64,000 nt of DNA from Gymnothorax reevesii. Lineage: Eukaryota; Chordata; Actinopteri; Anguilliformes; Muraenidae. A program made the translations under genes and the position numbers. The first letter of the stretch is position 1, and the number at the start of each line of letters is the position of its first letter. The stretch spans positions 88,861,620 to 88,925,619 of the forward strand of contig CM056583.1 in NCBI GenBank assembly GCA_029721435.1. Direction: 5' to 3'. The notes beneath the pieces are model-generated. The model ran no database searches. It was not told the origin of the DNA and saw only the letters and a program-made list of their open reading frames with translations. Below, one piece after another: positions 45,808-58,542 of the stretch.

Positions 45808-46556
45808 TACTTTATACTTACTGAATGTAGTGCGCATGCAATACCATAGTATCTGCCTTACTATTGTACCTTGCTCTGTTTATACATAATACTTGTGATT
45901 GCATGTATTACTCCCTTATAATGCTTTACTTCTGACTCATAGTGATTCTGGGGTGTTTTGACATTTTGAGCCTGTCGCAAAAATACACAGACAGAACATG
46001 TTATAAAATCAAGACAGATGAATATCACTCAGCTCTCAAAAGAATAGAACTTAGAAATACAACTATTTTACTCTACTACTGAGGTCAAAAAACGACTTTG
46101 AAAACAACTGTTGAATATTTAGCGGATAATTATACCGAAACTTGTTAAGTGTTTATATTGTCGCGCTATTTAAGTACATATGAATGGCCAATGGACTCAG
46201 TTTGACGCACTTGGAACGCAAGGCTGTAGCTCAGGCTAGGTTTGTGAGATAAAGGTGCTTTGGAGCTTGTTGGAGACATCAGAACCCATAGAATCAAATG
46301 CCTACCGGCAAAGTCTTACTGACGGCGTCACGAGCCGATCACAGAGAGGAAAATACATTGCAAGCAAGCTGAATGCTCAGGAGCTGAGAAATTTGAAGCA
46401 ACGCCCTGGGAAAGAGCATGCTACGATCCCGGCAGATCTAGCTTGGTTATAACACGGACTCACTGGGCTAAGAATAGCAAGCGCAGATTTACCCTCAAAC
46501 AGTTTTTTTATTACAAAATATCAAAGTTAAAAAAATGTTTTGCTCATCTCTGTAGA
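45808..46556. other. No gene recognised
   Basis: A GC-richer segment at 46200-46450 has a 65-codon frame with no recognised similarity. Otherwise nothing. Confidence 0.4.
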
Positions 46557-46564
46557 CTGTAAAG

Positions 46565-46756
46565 GAGGGCTTTCCAACCCTGTTCATGGAGAGCGACCAT
46601 CCTGAAGGTACCACTCCAACCAAAGCAAACCACACCTGCTTTCCCCTTTACTGGTCTTGACGAGCTGCTAATGAGCTGAATCAGGTGCGTTGAATTACGG
46701 TTGGAGCAGAAACCTACAGGATGGTCACTCTGCAGCAACAGGGTTGGGCAGCCCTG
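46565..46756. mobile_element. hAT-type MITE, 192 bp
   Basis: It starts GAGGGCTTTCCAACCCTG and its right end complements to CAGGGCTGCCCAACCCTG. The direct 8-bp repeat CTGTAAAG flanks it (46557-46564 and 46757-46764). This belongs to the common fish MITE type whose ends contain CCAACCCTG. Confidence 0.92.
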
Positions 46757-46769
46757 CTGTAAAGTGTAT

Positions 46770-49555
46770 GCCTACTGTTCTCTGAGAGTGGTGTCATTTT
46801 AAAATTACAAGGCTTATATCATTGGATTTTGAGGACTTACCTCTTTCATTTGATGTATTGTATGTATGCACTGCAGAAATTCAGTAGAAATGCTAGTGAC
46901 TCAGCGCTTACATGATTTTATCTAATGTTTTTCTCCATGCTTATTTACTTGCTTGGTGCTTGAATTGTGTTCAGTTGAGGTAAAAATGGTCAACATTAGC
47001 TTTGTTGCCAAGTTTCTTCACGTAAAGTGGATAAGCCGCATGATGATGTTGCGATTAGGAAACATGCTGTATTTAATATGCGTAATGAGCATCCAGGTTT
47101 GTGCATTCCATTCGCCCTTCTTCCACTACTGATCCTCATTAATCACAGTTTTTGTCTATTTAAGTTGCCGTCTTCGTCTTCCCGTACGTCAGGTTGTTTG
47201 ACGAGTTCTTATGTTCACATCAACTTACCGGTGGTTTCGTCTGTGAATCCTCCTTCCTAGTTTCATTACCTTCTGCCCAGTGTTTATGACGGCAGTTTCC
47301 CTTATAGTTTGTCTCTCTTATTTCAGTCATTATTCCTTTCCCTTGTGTCTCCCACTCTCCCAGATAGAACAGAAGGAATAAACCCCAGACAGGACCATCG
47401 ACCCTGATCAGCGCAACTGCCTGTGCACAGCTGCCCAAAGTCTGCCTGTCCCTCCATCTACCGATATAATTTTCTCCTGTTGTTCAAACAGTATTACTAG
47501 CAGATGGCTATCATGTGGTTTGACGGGGTATCAAGGTTACGCAAATTTATTACATTCGAACCATGCATTACAACGCCATTCAATAGGCTGTTCCCTGGCA
47601 TGAATATTACAAAAATCCAAAACTGCTAATTTTTTTATTGTGCAGTTTTTAGCAAAACAAGGGTCCCATGCATGTTTGTAAACAAAATTTTCAGCTTATA
47701 ATAATGATGATAAATAGGACATGCAGTGTGCAAACACTGCCGCTGCCACAGAGTTTCTCATCAGAAACACAGTGAGTGTGTGCATGCATGGCATATCTCT
47801 GATGATTAATATGGAGACCTTGGCAAAACGTGGTGTTGCCATGGTGTTGTTTGTCCGGCCAATTAATGTGAAATGTGTCTCATTAGCGTGACATTAAACC
47901 GAAAATTCTAATTCATTTGTCATTCATTCCACAAATTGCACACAGATGAGCGTGTCAAATATAATTTAAGAGGGATGTTTCAATAAAATTGCAACTGGAA
48001 GAGAATTAGATGGACTCCTGTTCAATCTGTTTGTAAAAGCTAGTTACACCTAACTGCTTAATGGTCAAAGAACCTTGTATGGAATTTATAAATTGGGCCT
48101 GACCTGGGTGAAGCCTGATTTATTTTCTGAAATATGTCAGTTATTGTTTTTGCTATCCAACATGGATGTGGCGAGTTCATTCTATTTTCTTATATTTCAT
48201 TCATTCCTTTCCTTGCCTCCTTTTTCTTCGTCTCATCCATCAGAGAGGAAAATACAAGAAGCAAGAAAAGTAAAAGACTTTGATTAATCAAATTTGTAAA
48301 TTAGCTAAATGGAATGTCCTTGCTTGTTTAAACATCAGTTATAGCAGTGGCAGATGCACAGCAGATTAGTTGAGTCATTTATATATGCCACGTATACTGA
48401 ATAAATACTTCTGTAAAGGACTCACACAGGTTTCCTGGCTCAAGATAAAGGGCACTCTCAGGTTTCCATGCTCAGGTTCTTTTTGAAACTCACAACTTTT
48501 GTTTATTAACACTTGCCTCTCTGAGAATATATACTGAGCACAATAGAAACACAATTTAATACAAGACTGACTGGGAATTAAGTACTTCCGTAATTATTAT
48601 AACAATCTTATTTATTATTAGCATATGTACATTTATGCTCATTTCTTCAATTATTTCTTTGTTTTGCAGTTACTTTGACTGGGTGGCCATACAAGTTCAT
48701 GAACTAACTTGCTAACTGGCATTTCTTTGGTTGTTCAGTACACTTGCATGCTCTACACTACTATGCTTCAGAATATGCACTCCAGTTGTTCTCCCCACCG
48801 CAGCAAAGAGTATTTAAGCCTGCGTCTCCAAAGGCATATTGCATACTATGTACTATGTGCAGGAAGTATCTACAATCAGATGCTGAATTGTTGGCACATT
48901 TGATATAAGTCAAGAAAAAAGCAACATATAATACAAGCCCAACTCAGAAAACATATTTCATTGCAGACAGTATGATGATAAGATATTTAATGTTTAGTCT
49001 GGTCAACTTCATTTTATTCATAAGTATACATCCATCCCTGCCATTCAGGCCTGTAACGCATTCCAATAAAAGGCAGGGACATGGGCAATTTAGGGCTCGT
49101 AATGAGATAAAAATGTATATAATGACGTGTTATGAAGCAGCTGATGTCAGCAGGTGACGGTAAATATGATTTTGTATAAAAGTGGCATCCAGTAAAGGCC
49201 TAGTTCTTCAGGAGCAAAAATGGGAGGGATATTAACAACTTGTACACAAACGTTAGAAAATAATTAATATGCTAAAAGCAATTTTCCTCAAAGAAAAATT
49301 GGAAGGGATTTGGATGTTTTACCTCCTGTCTTGTACAGCGTAAGAAAAAGATTCAGGGAATCTGGAGGAATGTCTTTGCATAAAGCGCAGAAGAAGAAGC
49401 CCGAGCCGAACTCCTGTGATATTTGATGACCCAGACTGCGCTGAAACAAAAATAATCCATGATCTGTAAGTGATGTGACCACATGGGATCAGGATTAGTT
49501 TGGCAAATGTTTGTCAATAAAACTAAATGTATTCACATCCACAAAAGTCAGTAAA
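46770..49555. other. No gene; possible LTR-like part
   Basis: The part at 47060-47460 is pyrimidine-rich with TATTTAAG (47157) and GAATAAAC (47375), which could be an old LTR. I cannot support it with ends or copies. The rest is AT-rich without long frames. Confidence 0.35.
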
Positions 49556-49559
49556 AATT

Positions 49560-50130
49560 TTTCTGTTCAAATGGGAATCCTTATTTTAACAGTGTCCACA
49601 AGTGCCTTCGACTCAGATGGACTACTGCATACTGGAATCGAGTGGTGTTTTCAGACAAATCACTATTTCAGGCCTTTTTGGGATGGAATAGATGCCATAT
49701 GTTCAGGAACTAAGCAACGAGAACCACCAGACAATAATCAGTGACAAGTCAAAACTTCCACACTCTCTATGGGGCTGTGTTTGGGCCCTTGGGTAGAATT
49801 ACTAGCACTTTTGGGAGGGCACCATTAATTCTGAAAAGTGCACTGAGAGTTTGAAAAAATGTTTTCTGCCTTCAAGATGATATCTTTCCAAAAATCCCCA
49901 TGCATATTTCCACAGAACACAAAACCATATTCTCTGCGCGTCACTAAGGCATGGCTGCGTAAGAGGAGGGTGCTGGACTGGCCTGCCTGCAGTTTCGATT
50001 TGTCCCCGATAGAGAAAGCATGGAGCATTCTGAAAATGCAAAATGCAACAACAAAGACTTGCATACTGTTGCACACCTTCAGACTTGTTTGCCGGAAGAG
50101 TGCGACAAATTACACCTGAGACACTAATTC
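49560..50130 (+). pseudogene. Tc1/mariner transposase catalytic fragment
   Basis: Plus-strand remnant of a DDE transposase. Around 49640-49670 it reads VVFSDKSLFQ, with the first catalytic Asp (usually FSDES). Next is LYGAVFGPLG near 49770, then FCLQDD near 49860-49880 (second Asp), and finally RVTKAWLRKRRVLDWPAC and SFDLSPIEKAWSILK (49935-50030), where Pro of SPDL is Phe but Asp and Glu remain. Frame changes and stops break it. The N-terminal helix-turn-helix and terminal repeats are not seen. It differs from families A, B and C. Confidence 0.75.
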
Positions 50131-51095
50131 ACTTGTTGTTTTCAGGGCCATGTTCTCTAAACAGGCCTTAGAGACCGCACCCCTGAATTCTGGCCACCGC
50201 AGGGCTCCCTGCCGCCAGCCCGACTGTGAATTGATTGACAATAACTTCAGCAAAGGAGCATTATTGAGCCCACAGCGTTCATAAAGGTTTGTCCTTTTTG
50301 CAAATATAGAGCACCAAGAACTTCATTGATTTTCCTATATGACATTGCTGCACAGTAACTCTGGTGGCCTGAAAGATTTGTGCTTGAGTAAATGGGTTTG
50401 TTTGTGATGAACTGCACCTCGCATGAAAAATGGACAAAATCAGGTGGCAGCAGCATGGAACAGTGACAAAAGCAGTAGTCAACTGAATAGTGTTTCACAG
50501 TCCTTCCAAGAGTATACTGGTGATCACAGAACTGTACTCATACTACGCTTATGTAGAACTGAAGATATCATTTACTGTATGCTTTCTTAACTATCAACAA
50601 CACAAGATTTGATTGTTAAGAGTTTAAACATTCATCGCAGGGCATGAGAGGAATACAGTACAGTGTTAAGTATTGTAATCAAAAGGATTTTTTGCTAGAA
50701 GTGTTGTGTTTGCAGGTCAAAAATAAGAGCCAGTCAGCACCTTGATCAGGGACAGGCAGTCAGATTGTGCCCTGATCCTTGCAGTAGGTGGAAAGCAGTC
50801 ACAGTGTCTGGTGGTAAAACCACATTTTCCTTAATCGCTTAAAGTTCGACCTTTTTGAGCAAATGTCCACCCAAACTTGGATGACTTTGACCACAGGCAA
50901 AAAAAAGATTGTTTTTTTTTTCCTGATCATGTGGTGCTGTGACCAAGCCTCATCAGGCTGGAAAAATAATAATGCCTCTGCCATCAACTGAAACAACTGC
51001 ACATTCAAATACTATGAAACTATAAACTGAAATGAATATATTACAGATGCTTTCTTGGTAATGTCCAAGTGCACTTCAACAAACAATTTTGGAGT
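50131..51095. other. No gene recognised
   Basis: Unassigned, no repeat ends. Confidence 0.45.
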
Positions 51096-51101
51096 CTTTA
51101 A

Positions 51102-51326
51102 AGGGCATCTAAAGTCGATTCTCAGACGGGACGTTGCACGTCCAATGTACAAACAAATCACTAGCTTTTGTTGACATCTTGCATTGTGACATGACCAATT
51201 TCATTCATATAAACCAATGTTTTGTGTACATGCATAGATTATCCTTCTATTTCGATTGGTTTGTGCAGGTGCAGCTCGCTGATTGGCCGATGAGCAAAAA
51301 CGATGGGTATCGACTTTAGATGCCCT
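51102..51326. mobile_element. TTAA-flanked MITE, 225 bp
   Basis: The ends are perfectly inverted: AGGGCATCTAAAGTCGA at the left and its complement at the right, with TTAA on both sides (51098-51101 and 51327-51330). Typical of Kolobok- or piggyBac-type mobilisation. No coding sequence. Confidence 0.88.
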
Positions 51327-51331
51327 TTAAA

Positions 51332-52095
51332 TTTCCTCGTGTTCCTCATCACTGTCACATATTTAACAGTAATTTACAACTTTCTTCTTCTGGTATTTTT
51401 TTCCCACCTGTAAATGAATTTTACCCCAATATACGCTTTCAGTTCTTAGCACTAGTGTGTGATCGTATACATATGCGTAACAACCTTCCTGCCCCTTGTA
51501 AGAAACCATTGAAACAATGAGTTGTTTTAAAAATCAACCCCTTGTCTACTATACAAATCCGTCTTTTGAAAGTTCCGGACTATTTGGCTGTCCGTGTGAA
51601 CCAAAAGATCCTGATTTGTCTGATATATTCAAGTGAGGGCTGACAGGCTAAAACACATACTGTTCAGTCAGATCAGCAATAATACACAGAGGGTGCCTTT
51701 AATTTGTTACTAAAGGGCTACTGTGCAATCTACGAAATGGCATCATGGGTAAAACAGATTCATCACAATGAAATTCACTAAGGAGTGCAGCCACTATGTC
51801 TATGTTAAAGCAGGTTGAATGATGTTTGTCCAAGCTTTATAAAAGCTATAAATGATTTTGAATCCTGGAAAGCTACAAAGGTAAGAGCATCGGTATCAAC
51901 ATATTTCAACTGATCTGAACAGTGCTATACACAATACACAAACTTAAGGACCAGCATAGCCAGGCTGAGACTTTGTACGACACAATTTGCGATACCATTT
52001 TTGCTGTAGTACTGACATCATAAAATGGCCTTTGCAGTTAGAATGCTGTGTTCTCACACTTTAAAATAACACATATTTTTCCAATGAAGCACACC
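51332..52095. other. No gene recognised
   Basis: AT-rich; I see nothing. Confidence 0.45.
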
Positions 52096-52099
52096 ATTT

Positions 52100-52465
52100 C
52101 ATCATAGAAAAACACAATTATGTCTGGCAGCCCACCCTTGGACTGAAGTTCGAAACCAGAGGTCCAATAAGATCAAACTTGAACCATTTGGTCAGATTGA
52201 CATACCTAACATGAGGAAGAGATGCATGTCAATAAAGGCACCTTACACCCAGTAAAATGTAAAACAAATGTAAAATATGGTGGTGGATTGGTGATTTTTT
52301 AAAGCTTTTTAAAAGTTTAGATGTCCAGGAAGTTTTGGCAGACAATCTGGTTTGCTCTTCCACAGCGCTGAAGTTTGGCCATAGGTGGACTTTCAAGCCA
52401 GAAAATAACTCCAACCACACCTCCAAATCCATGCAGAATTGATCTTCAATAACCAGACCTCAGTT
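52100..52465 (+). pseudogene. Tc1-like transposase fragment (tentative)
   Basis: Plus-strand phrases AAAATATGGTGGTGGATTGG and TGGACTTTCAAGCC...AACTCCAACCACACCTCC fit the GGG-motif and the QQDNDPKHTS region of a Tc1 transposase. The latter reads FKPENNSNHTSKSMQN, so the second catalytic Asp is changed. Only a piece remains, with insertions between the blocks. Confidence 0.5.
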
Positions 52466-53795
52466 TGATGGAAAACCGTGGGCTGAACTGACGAGGGCAA
52501 GTAATAAAGCACAAACCCAGGAAGGTGACTGGTTTTGAAAGAATGAGCTTACGGGAATGGGTTAAGCACAAAAAATGGCTCTGATTTATTGGCATACTCC
52601 CTTAATAGTAACACGTTTAACGGAAGAAATAATTAGCAAAATGTATTCACGATGCTGCTTGATTATGCACATTTTAATTGCTGACAGATTGCACTGTCAA
52701 GAAGTGAGTCATTTTATTAAGCTTCTGGCATTTTTATAAAGTGTGTAATCCAACATTCACCTTGGCTGGGATGTGAATAATTTGAGCTGCGCTGAGGCTT
52801 GGGAGCTCATCCTCTGTGTGTTTTCAAGAAACTGTCAAACCTGGGAGCCGAATGTAACAGTTTTCAAAAGCCAACCAACAGTGCGCAGACATCAAACTCC
52901 AGCATTTCAGTCCGGCTTTTCCTCAGACTGAGGGACTGAACATTTCTTAATTTCTGCCTCTTAACAGAACAGTTTTTATGTCAAAGCCAGCAGACGCCAA
53001 GAGATCTGTTAAAGATTCCTTTCAAAATTGTGCCTGTATCTGACTGATGCTGAACTTGCAGATACAGCTGACAGCAATTGCTTATGTTCTGGATTTTTTG
53101 AAGTTATTTCTCAGGTACAGTATGTTTTGTAGACAGCCCAGAGAGATCTTTTTTTTTTTCATTTTCAGGTGACCTTTACAATTGTTGTTATTCAGGTGTG
53201 ATTTTTTTTTATCTAATGCTAGGTTTCCACCATCACGATTTGCGGCACGATTAGAATCGTGGTCTTAATCGCAGAGTAATTGTAATGATCCCATCCAACC
53301 AGTCCTCCAACCATATGGTCAAATAGGTTGATTATTCTCATTTTACGATTTACGATCCATAGGAGCGTTTCCTAAAATCGAGCCTCTACCGGCAGCAGGA
53401 AGGTACCGTTGGAGTTATACTTTGAGTTCCAGATACAGTTCAGTCATATTTACACTTAAAATAATGGTTTAGTATCCAGGGTTAAGATTAGGGATTTACA
53501 GACGGCGACGCTAACGATAGAAACCAGACTGTAGTTATTTAAAAGACCGCTAGAGGTCGTTTAACTCCTAAACATAACTTTAGGTCGTAATAAGCAGCTT
53601 GACAAATGACCTTTCCATGCGAATTTTGTTGGAGGACAGGCTCATCCTATCGGATCGTATCAGATCTTGAGGTGAGTCATGGCAATCATGTTGATCGTAG
53701 AAAAGTTTTGGATGGTTCAAAAAAATTTCCTACGATCAACCGGATTAATTGTCAGGTGTGATCATCGCATCACCTAGTAACCAAACATGAAATTT
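52466..53795. other. No gene recognised
   Basis: Contains a short inverted pair near 53230-53265 (CGATTNNNNNCGTGATTAG with AATCGTGG). No gene or clear repeat. Confidence 0.4.
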
Positions 53796-53798
53796 TAA

Positions 53799-53950
53799 GC
53801 CACTTTCACTCCAGACGCGAAACAAATTTCTTGCACGACATATTACATTCAAAGTCAAAGCAAAGACGCGAAAATTCACATCTTTGCATTGACTCTGAAA
53901 TGTAATCTGTCATGCGAAAAAATTTGTTTCGCATCCGGTGTGAAAGCACC
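53799..53950. mobile_element. GCGAAAC MITE, 152 bp
   Basis: The left end GCCACTTTCACTCCAGACGC and the right end complement GGTGCTTTCACACCGGATGC continue with the shared GAAACAAATTT. The inverted repeat is about 40 bases of 152, so the element could fold into a hairpin. A half copy lies at 34744-34860. Confidence 0.82.
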
Positions 53951-54067
53951 TGGAGCATCGGTGTGAAAGCATCGTGGAGAAGTTCCACAATTGGCTACGA
54001 ATGGCCAATCGTGGCGTTCGTAACGAAGCACATGACGGCGGGAACTCAGCATAAAACCGAACAACCA

Positions 54068-54175
54068 TTACTACTTCTGCTATGACTACTACTGGTACTA
54101 TTACTACCGCTACAAGTATGACTACTACTCCTCCTAGTAGTCAGTACTCACTACTACTTACGAATAGTATTCATG
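54068..54175. repeat. TAC/ACT-rich low-complexity tract
   Basis: Imperfect CTA/TAC triplets on one strand. Confidence 0.85.
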
Positions 54176-54403
54176 ATTATTACTGAATACCGAATACTGT
54201 CTTATAAACCCATGAGGGTCAAGCATGTTTGGTGCAAGACGCGTAAATAAAAGAAACTAAACTTAAACCACTAGCACTAATACTGCTACAACTTCTGCTA
54301 CTAACAGCAACCGCAACTGCATGTTTGTTTGCCTCTCCTTCGTCCTCTTCATTCTAATTTTACTGCTCTTTGGAAGACGCGTGATCCAGGAGGGACGATC
54401 CGT

Positions 54404-54847
54404 TCAGAAATCAATATATCCCTTGCCATCCTTCGGTGTATTGATCAAAAAAAAAAGGTCGCCAATCGTTGATCCCTGTACTGCTGTACCACTGCCATCC
54501 CCCATACAGACACATATACCCGGTCTCAAAGATGCCATATATTTTGCAAGTGAATATTTATCATCAGGCGAATGGTCAGAGTGTAGGCGCACATCGGGAC
54601 CCATCTCATCAGTGAAGTTCAAAGGACAGAAATACACGGTCCGATGCTTTTTCATGATGGGAAAAGACACTGTACTAAATAAATGAGCTGCCATCCTATT
54701 AGTTAAGAAGGATGAAGGCCTTGTAAGGCAGGCTGTCTGACAGAGATAGCCGTTGTAAATGAACACCGAACGCGCACCTGACGTGCCATCGATAGGCGAC
54801 TGAGAGTGATGCATTGCCTCTCCGGCACCTTGGTCCCAGCACATCAA
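54404..54847 (-). other. 147-codon open frame of unknown status
   Basis: The minus strand is open for 147 codons. The second half reads like ordinary protein sequence (VYFCPLNFTDEMGPDVRL, RPGICVCMGDGSGTAVQG, GDLFFLINTPKDGKGYIDF). I do not recognise a domain. An A-run at 54448-54457 gives FFLI, and the plus strand is also open for 121 codons in the same place, so the frame could be chance. No splice or promoter evidence. I list it as an open question and not as a gene. Confidence 0.2.
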
Positions 54848-54849
54848 TC

Positions 54850-56460
54850 AGAGAGCATCACATCAGATCCCTCTGGAGAGAGTGTGGATTAATCCCGACA
54901 TTAATATGCAAAATGTGGAAGGAAAAAAACAACAATTTGTGATGACAAAATGCTCTGAGAATTTTAACACATATGCCCGTAGCCATACGCGCTGCATTTA
55001 AAAACACATGCAGTTTTGAGTTCCGGCTGAATTTTTTTTGTCCCCATCACATAAATATACAAACTGGCCTTTATACCCTGAAAGATTCAACTACACGCAT
55101 AGTGCTGCATCTTGTAGAATCATTATGTATTTACAGTTTTCTTCTATGTTCTGTGCTTTTTCTTTTTCATTTGGCTTGTGCTTTGAGGACCATCCTTTAT
55201 ACCATGTTATATCTCATCAACATGACCTTACTGTATTCTCTCTCTTCCAATGATAGCTGTGCTTACATCAATTGCCCAAGTATCCCAAATACTGTTTTGG
55301 AAATACCTAAGAAGACAATCCTAGATTTCTTTAGTCGTCTCTTGTTATGACATGATGTGGCTTTATACAACGCAGTCAGTTATCCACGACCGTGGCTGTA
55401 TCTACTGCATGCCTGGAACTTTACTTTAATCATGATAAATATAACAAAGCAATAATGCTATTGCACACATGCTGTACAAAATTAGCACTTTCCATTAACA
55501 GTCTAAAGTTAGAAACACATAAAGTGGTGTAGCCACACGATTGGCTCAGGCCGAGGAAATTTCAGCCCAGAATTATTTCTGGAAGGAAAACTTATCAACT
55601 ATTCGTAATGACTCAATGCTGTAAAACTCTGGCAGTTTCATAATTGGTCCTACTTACATTAATAATGAAGGTTTTGCATCTTAACTCATTTAGTGTTCCT
55701 AAAAATGAATCTGCATGACTTAATAGTGGTATTATTGCTTACTGCCAACGCTGCTGCATTTAATCCTCTCATGACAGACAATGCTTGCCTCAGGTTTGAA
55801 AGAAATCACTCAACATTTGTCTTCTATAGGGAGAGAATGGGGCCTTATCCATTAATAAAGTATTAATTAATATTGTTGGTTAAAATAAGATATATTCGAA
55901 ATTCAGTAGGTTTTGTCCTGTGGGTTTTGTCCTTTGAGTTGTGTTCAAGTCAGCTGCCCCACCAGGCTAGTGGGCAAGTTACATGTAAAAATATTTTGGC
56001 TCTCCTGCCAAGATCAAATTCACTCAGCTATAAAGTTTTACTAAGCTAAGCTAAGCAATCAATCAGGACACATCCACACTCCACAAAAAAATGTAGTTTC
56101 ATCTGGCCCAAGGTTTATTGTCAGCTATGGTTGCATTATAAATGGCCTCCTCCCTTTTTCTTGTGAAATTAGTTGACGTACTGACAGTATGGGGCTTTGA
56201 TGTACGCTATTTTGACTCTGAGCACTTGTGCTTATCAAACATGTCAAATATCTATTGAGCAAATTACCAGCCATTCTAGAATGTTTTTAGCTTCTGTAAA
56301 TATTTTTTTCAATCCTTGCGTTTAGGATGGTTCTTGTTCATAAAAGCAAAGCCATTCATTAAATAAAATTTTATGTCTGCAACTGCTTTAACAGAAATAA
56401 GCTTGGCTTTGGAAACAGTTTATGGCCGTTATCCATAATCTCATGATTTGGACAACGCTT
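54850..56460. other. No gene recognised
   Basis: AT-rich with a short AAGCTAAGCTAAGC repeat at 56043. No gene found. Confidence 0.45.
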
Positions 56461-56465
56461 ACTAT

Positions 56466-56580
56466 CTGCTGACAAGGTGCACCCCAGAAGTCTTGTCACT
56501 TCAGAGATGCTCTCACCCCCTCGCCAGGCCGCAATGGTTAGGTCCTTCTCAAAGTCATTCAGTTCCCTTTTCTCCCTCAT
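56466..56580 (-). pseudogene. Tc1-like transposase helix-turn-helix fragment
   Basis: The minus strand reads MREKRELNDFEKDLTIAAWR and then GGESISEVTRLLGCT. This is the first helix-turn-helix (paired-like) of a Tc1-like transposase, whose usual form is ELxxFERGxIVGxRxAGxSxSExAxLLGxS. After 56466 the similarity stops. No terminal repeats are seen. Confidence 0.7.
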
Positions 56581-56589
56581 CCAACACAC

Positions 56590-57650
56590 TGAATACGAGA
56601 GCTGAGTGTCCATTGACCATCTAAGATCTGTCTGCAGACCTGGACATGTGCTGTTTTAATGATATAATCAACATCATTTGCTGCATCTGTGCGTGATTTA
56701 ATGTTTTGGCTCATCGGCATATGTTTTTCATCCCCATGTTTACTGTGAGCTAATATTTGCTGGGAACAAACCAGCTGACCCAAACTTATTTAGCCCACCC
56801 AAGACGCAATTTCGGCCTACACCACTGGCTCTTGGCACTAGCAACTTGCACATATGAGATGATATAATTGACCCAGAGGGTACACGTGCATTTTCGAACA
56901 ACATAAGCTGCCTCCCAGAGATGTTCCCGCTTGTTCCAGCAGGATGATGCTAAAGTCCCTCTCACACCAGGCTGCGTAGTGATGCGGAGCAGCATGGATG
57001 GCCACACGCAACCAAAGCTAGAATGTGTTTTCACTTGTAAAAACGGACGTCTCCCCCCCGGCCCTCTTCTCTCCTAATCCACCAAACGGATGGACAGACG
57101 GACAGACAGACAGGCATATACCAAAAGGCATCACTGCAGGACCTGAGTATGTTAAGATCATGCAAACGGTTTTGGAGTTACGCTCCAGAGACGAAGAGGG
57201 AACACAAACACAAAAGCGAATGCGAACGGGAACTGAGCCTTAACCCCTTCGTGCAGAAGCTTTCGCTTCTGGCTATTTATGTTACCTCATGTAAGGTTTT
57301 ATAATTCTAGATTGCAGCTTCACAAACTGGAAATGAATGGTATAGCTGAGTCAGGACACATGAAGCATTTAGAATTCTATCATATTTCAGTTTATTCTCA
57401 TGATTTTGGTTGAGAAAAAGGGCTGCAAAAATATAAAATCTTCATGAAAATTCAGCATTGAAATTGTAAAAAAAAGATAATAATAAAACTGAGAATTGGG
57501 ATCTTACACTCCTTCACTACAAGTTTAATAATTAATCTCAGCATTAAATTCTAAATTTACAGCTTTCAACAATTAGATTTGAGTGTGCGGATGCTTCGTT
57601 TTAATTTGAACCTCACCGAACCTCAGCCAAGTCTGACACCGGGTGAACGG
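56590..57650. other. No gene recognised
   Basis: A small GGACAGAC repeat lies at 57090-57112 and an A-run at 57470. Nothing else recognised. Confidence 0.45.
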
Positions 57651-57654
57651 TGTG

Positions 57655-57755
57655 TTTTCTCGATAATTGAATACAGGTTAAAATGGATTTGGCAGTTACT
57701 GCCTGCTTTTAATTTATATGTTACCCACATTTCTGAAATTGAGGTTGTAAAAGCC
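57655..57755 (+). repeat. End fragment of a mariner-like MITE, copy 2
   Basis: ATAATTGAATACAGGTTAAA...ATTTCTGAAATTGAGGTTGTA matches the copy at 35165-35283 in layout. Confidence 0.55.
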
Positions 57756-57929
57756 TGTTACAATATAAGATTGGTGTTTACTTTCAATGTGGAGCATTCA
57801 CTATCATCCGCCCTACAGTGGTGCTCTATATACTGCATTTTAATGCAACAAGTTTTGTGCTAAAGTCCATTTCGACAATGTCTTCTGCTTTCATGCTCTA
57901 CAAATGAGAGCATAATATCTGACATAATG

Positions 57930-58256
57930 ACACAGTGGGAAGCACTACCTCCTTACAGAGGGTCGTGGGTTCAAAACATCTCTGGGGTCTTTCTGTTTGG
58001 AGTTTGACTGCTATTCCTTTGGGTTTCCTCCAGGCCCTCTGGTTCCCTCCCACAGTCCAGAGACACGCAAGTCCAGCTAACTGGCGATACTAAATTCCCC
58101 ACAGGTGTGAGTGTGTGAGTGAATGGTGTGTGCGCCCTGCGATGGATTGGCTAGCTGCTCAGGATGAGTTCCTGACTTTCGCCCATAGTCAGCTGGGATA
58201 GGCTCCAGCTCCCCCCGTGACCCTGGTGAGGAAAAGCGGAATAGATAATGGATGGA
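57930..58256 (+). mobile_element. Teleost SINE-like repeat, copy 2
   Basis: Same order as 8005-8312: ACACAGTGGGAAGCACTAC (A-box-like), GTGGGTTCAAAAC (B-box-like), CCTCCCACAGTCCAGAGACA, AGCTGGGATAGGCTCCAGC, AAAAGCGGAATAGATAATGG and an ATGGATG tail. Confidence 0.82.
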
Positions 58257-58542
58257 TGTACTTTACTACCTTCCTGTTCTGTTGTCTAATGCGAAACTAC
58301 CTACGCTACTGTAATTCTCTTATCTCTAATGTCTTTCAGAGGATTGGCTCTGAGTTGACTGGTGCTTGGATGGATGCGCGGGGTGAGAGAGCAAACCCAT
58401 TATTGTGCTCTTATACAGCTACTGGTGCCATTACAGCGCCATGCACCTATTGACACGCATGTCATTATCTGCCACGTCTGGCAACCCACGCATCATTATC
58501 TCTTGCATCTGGACGAGCGAAAGAAACACTGCAAATCAGCTC

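Noticed and set aside
56930..57005. Second-aspartate block of a Tc1 transposase on the plus strand (FQQDDAKV)
   Set aside because: Only eight residues fit, flanking sequence does not, and the nearby Tc1 fragment is on the other strand. Probably chance.
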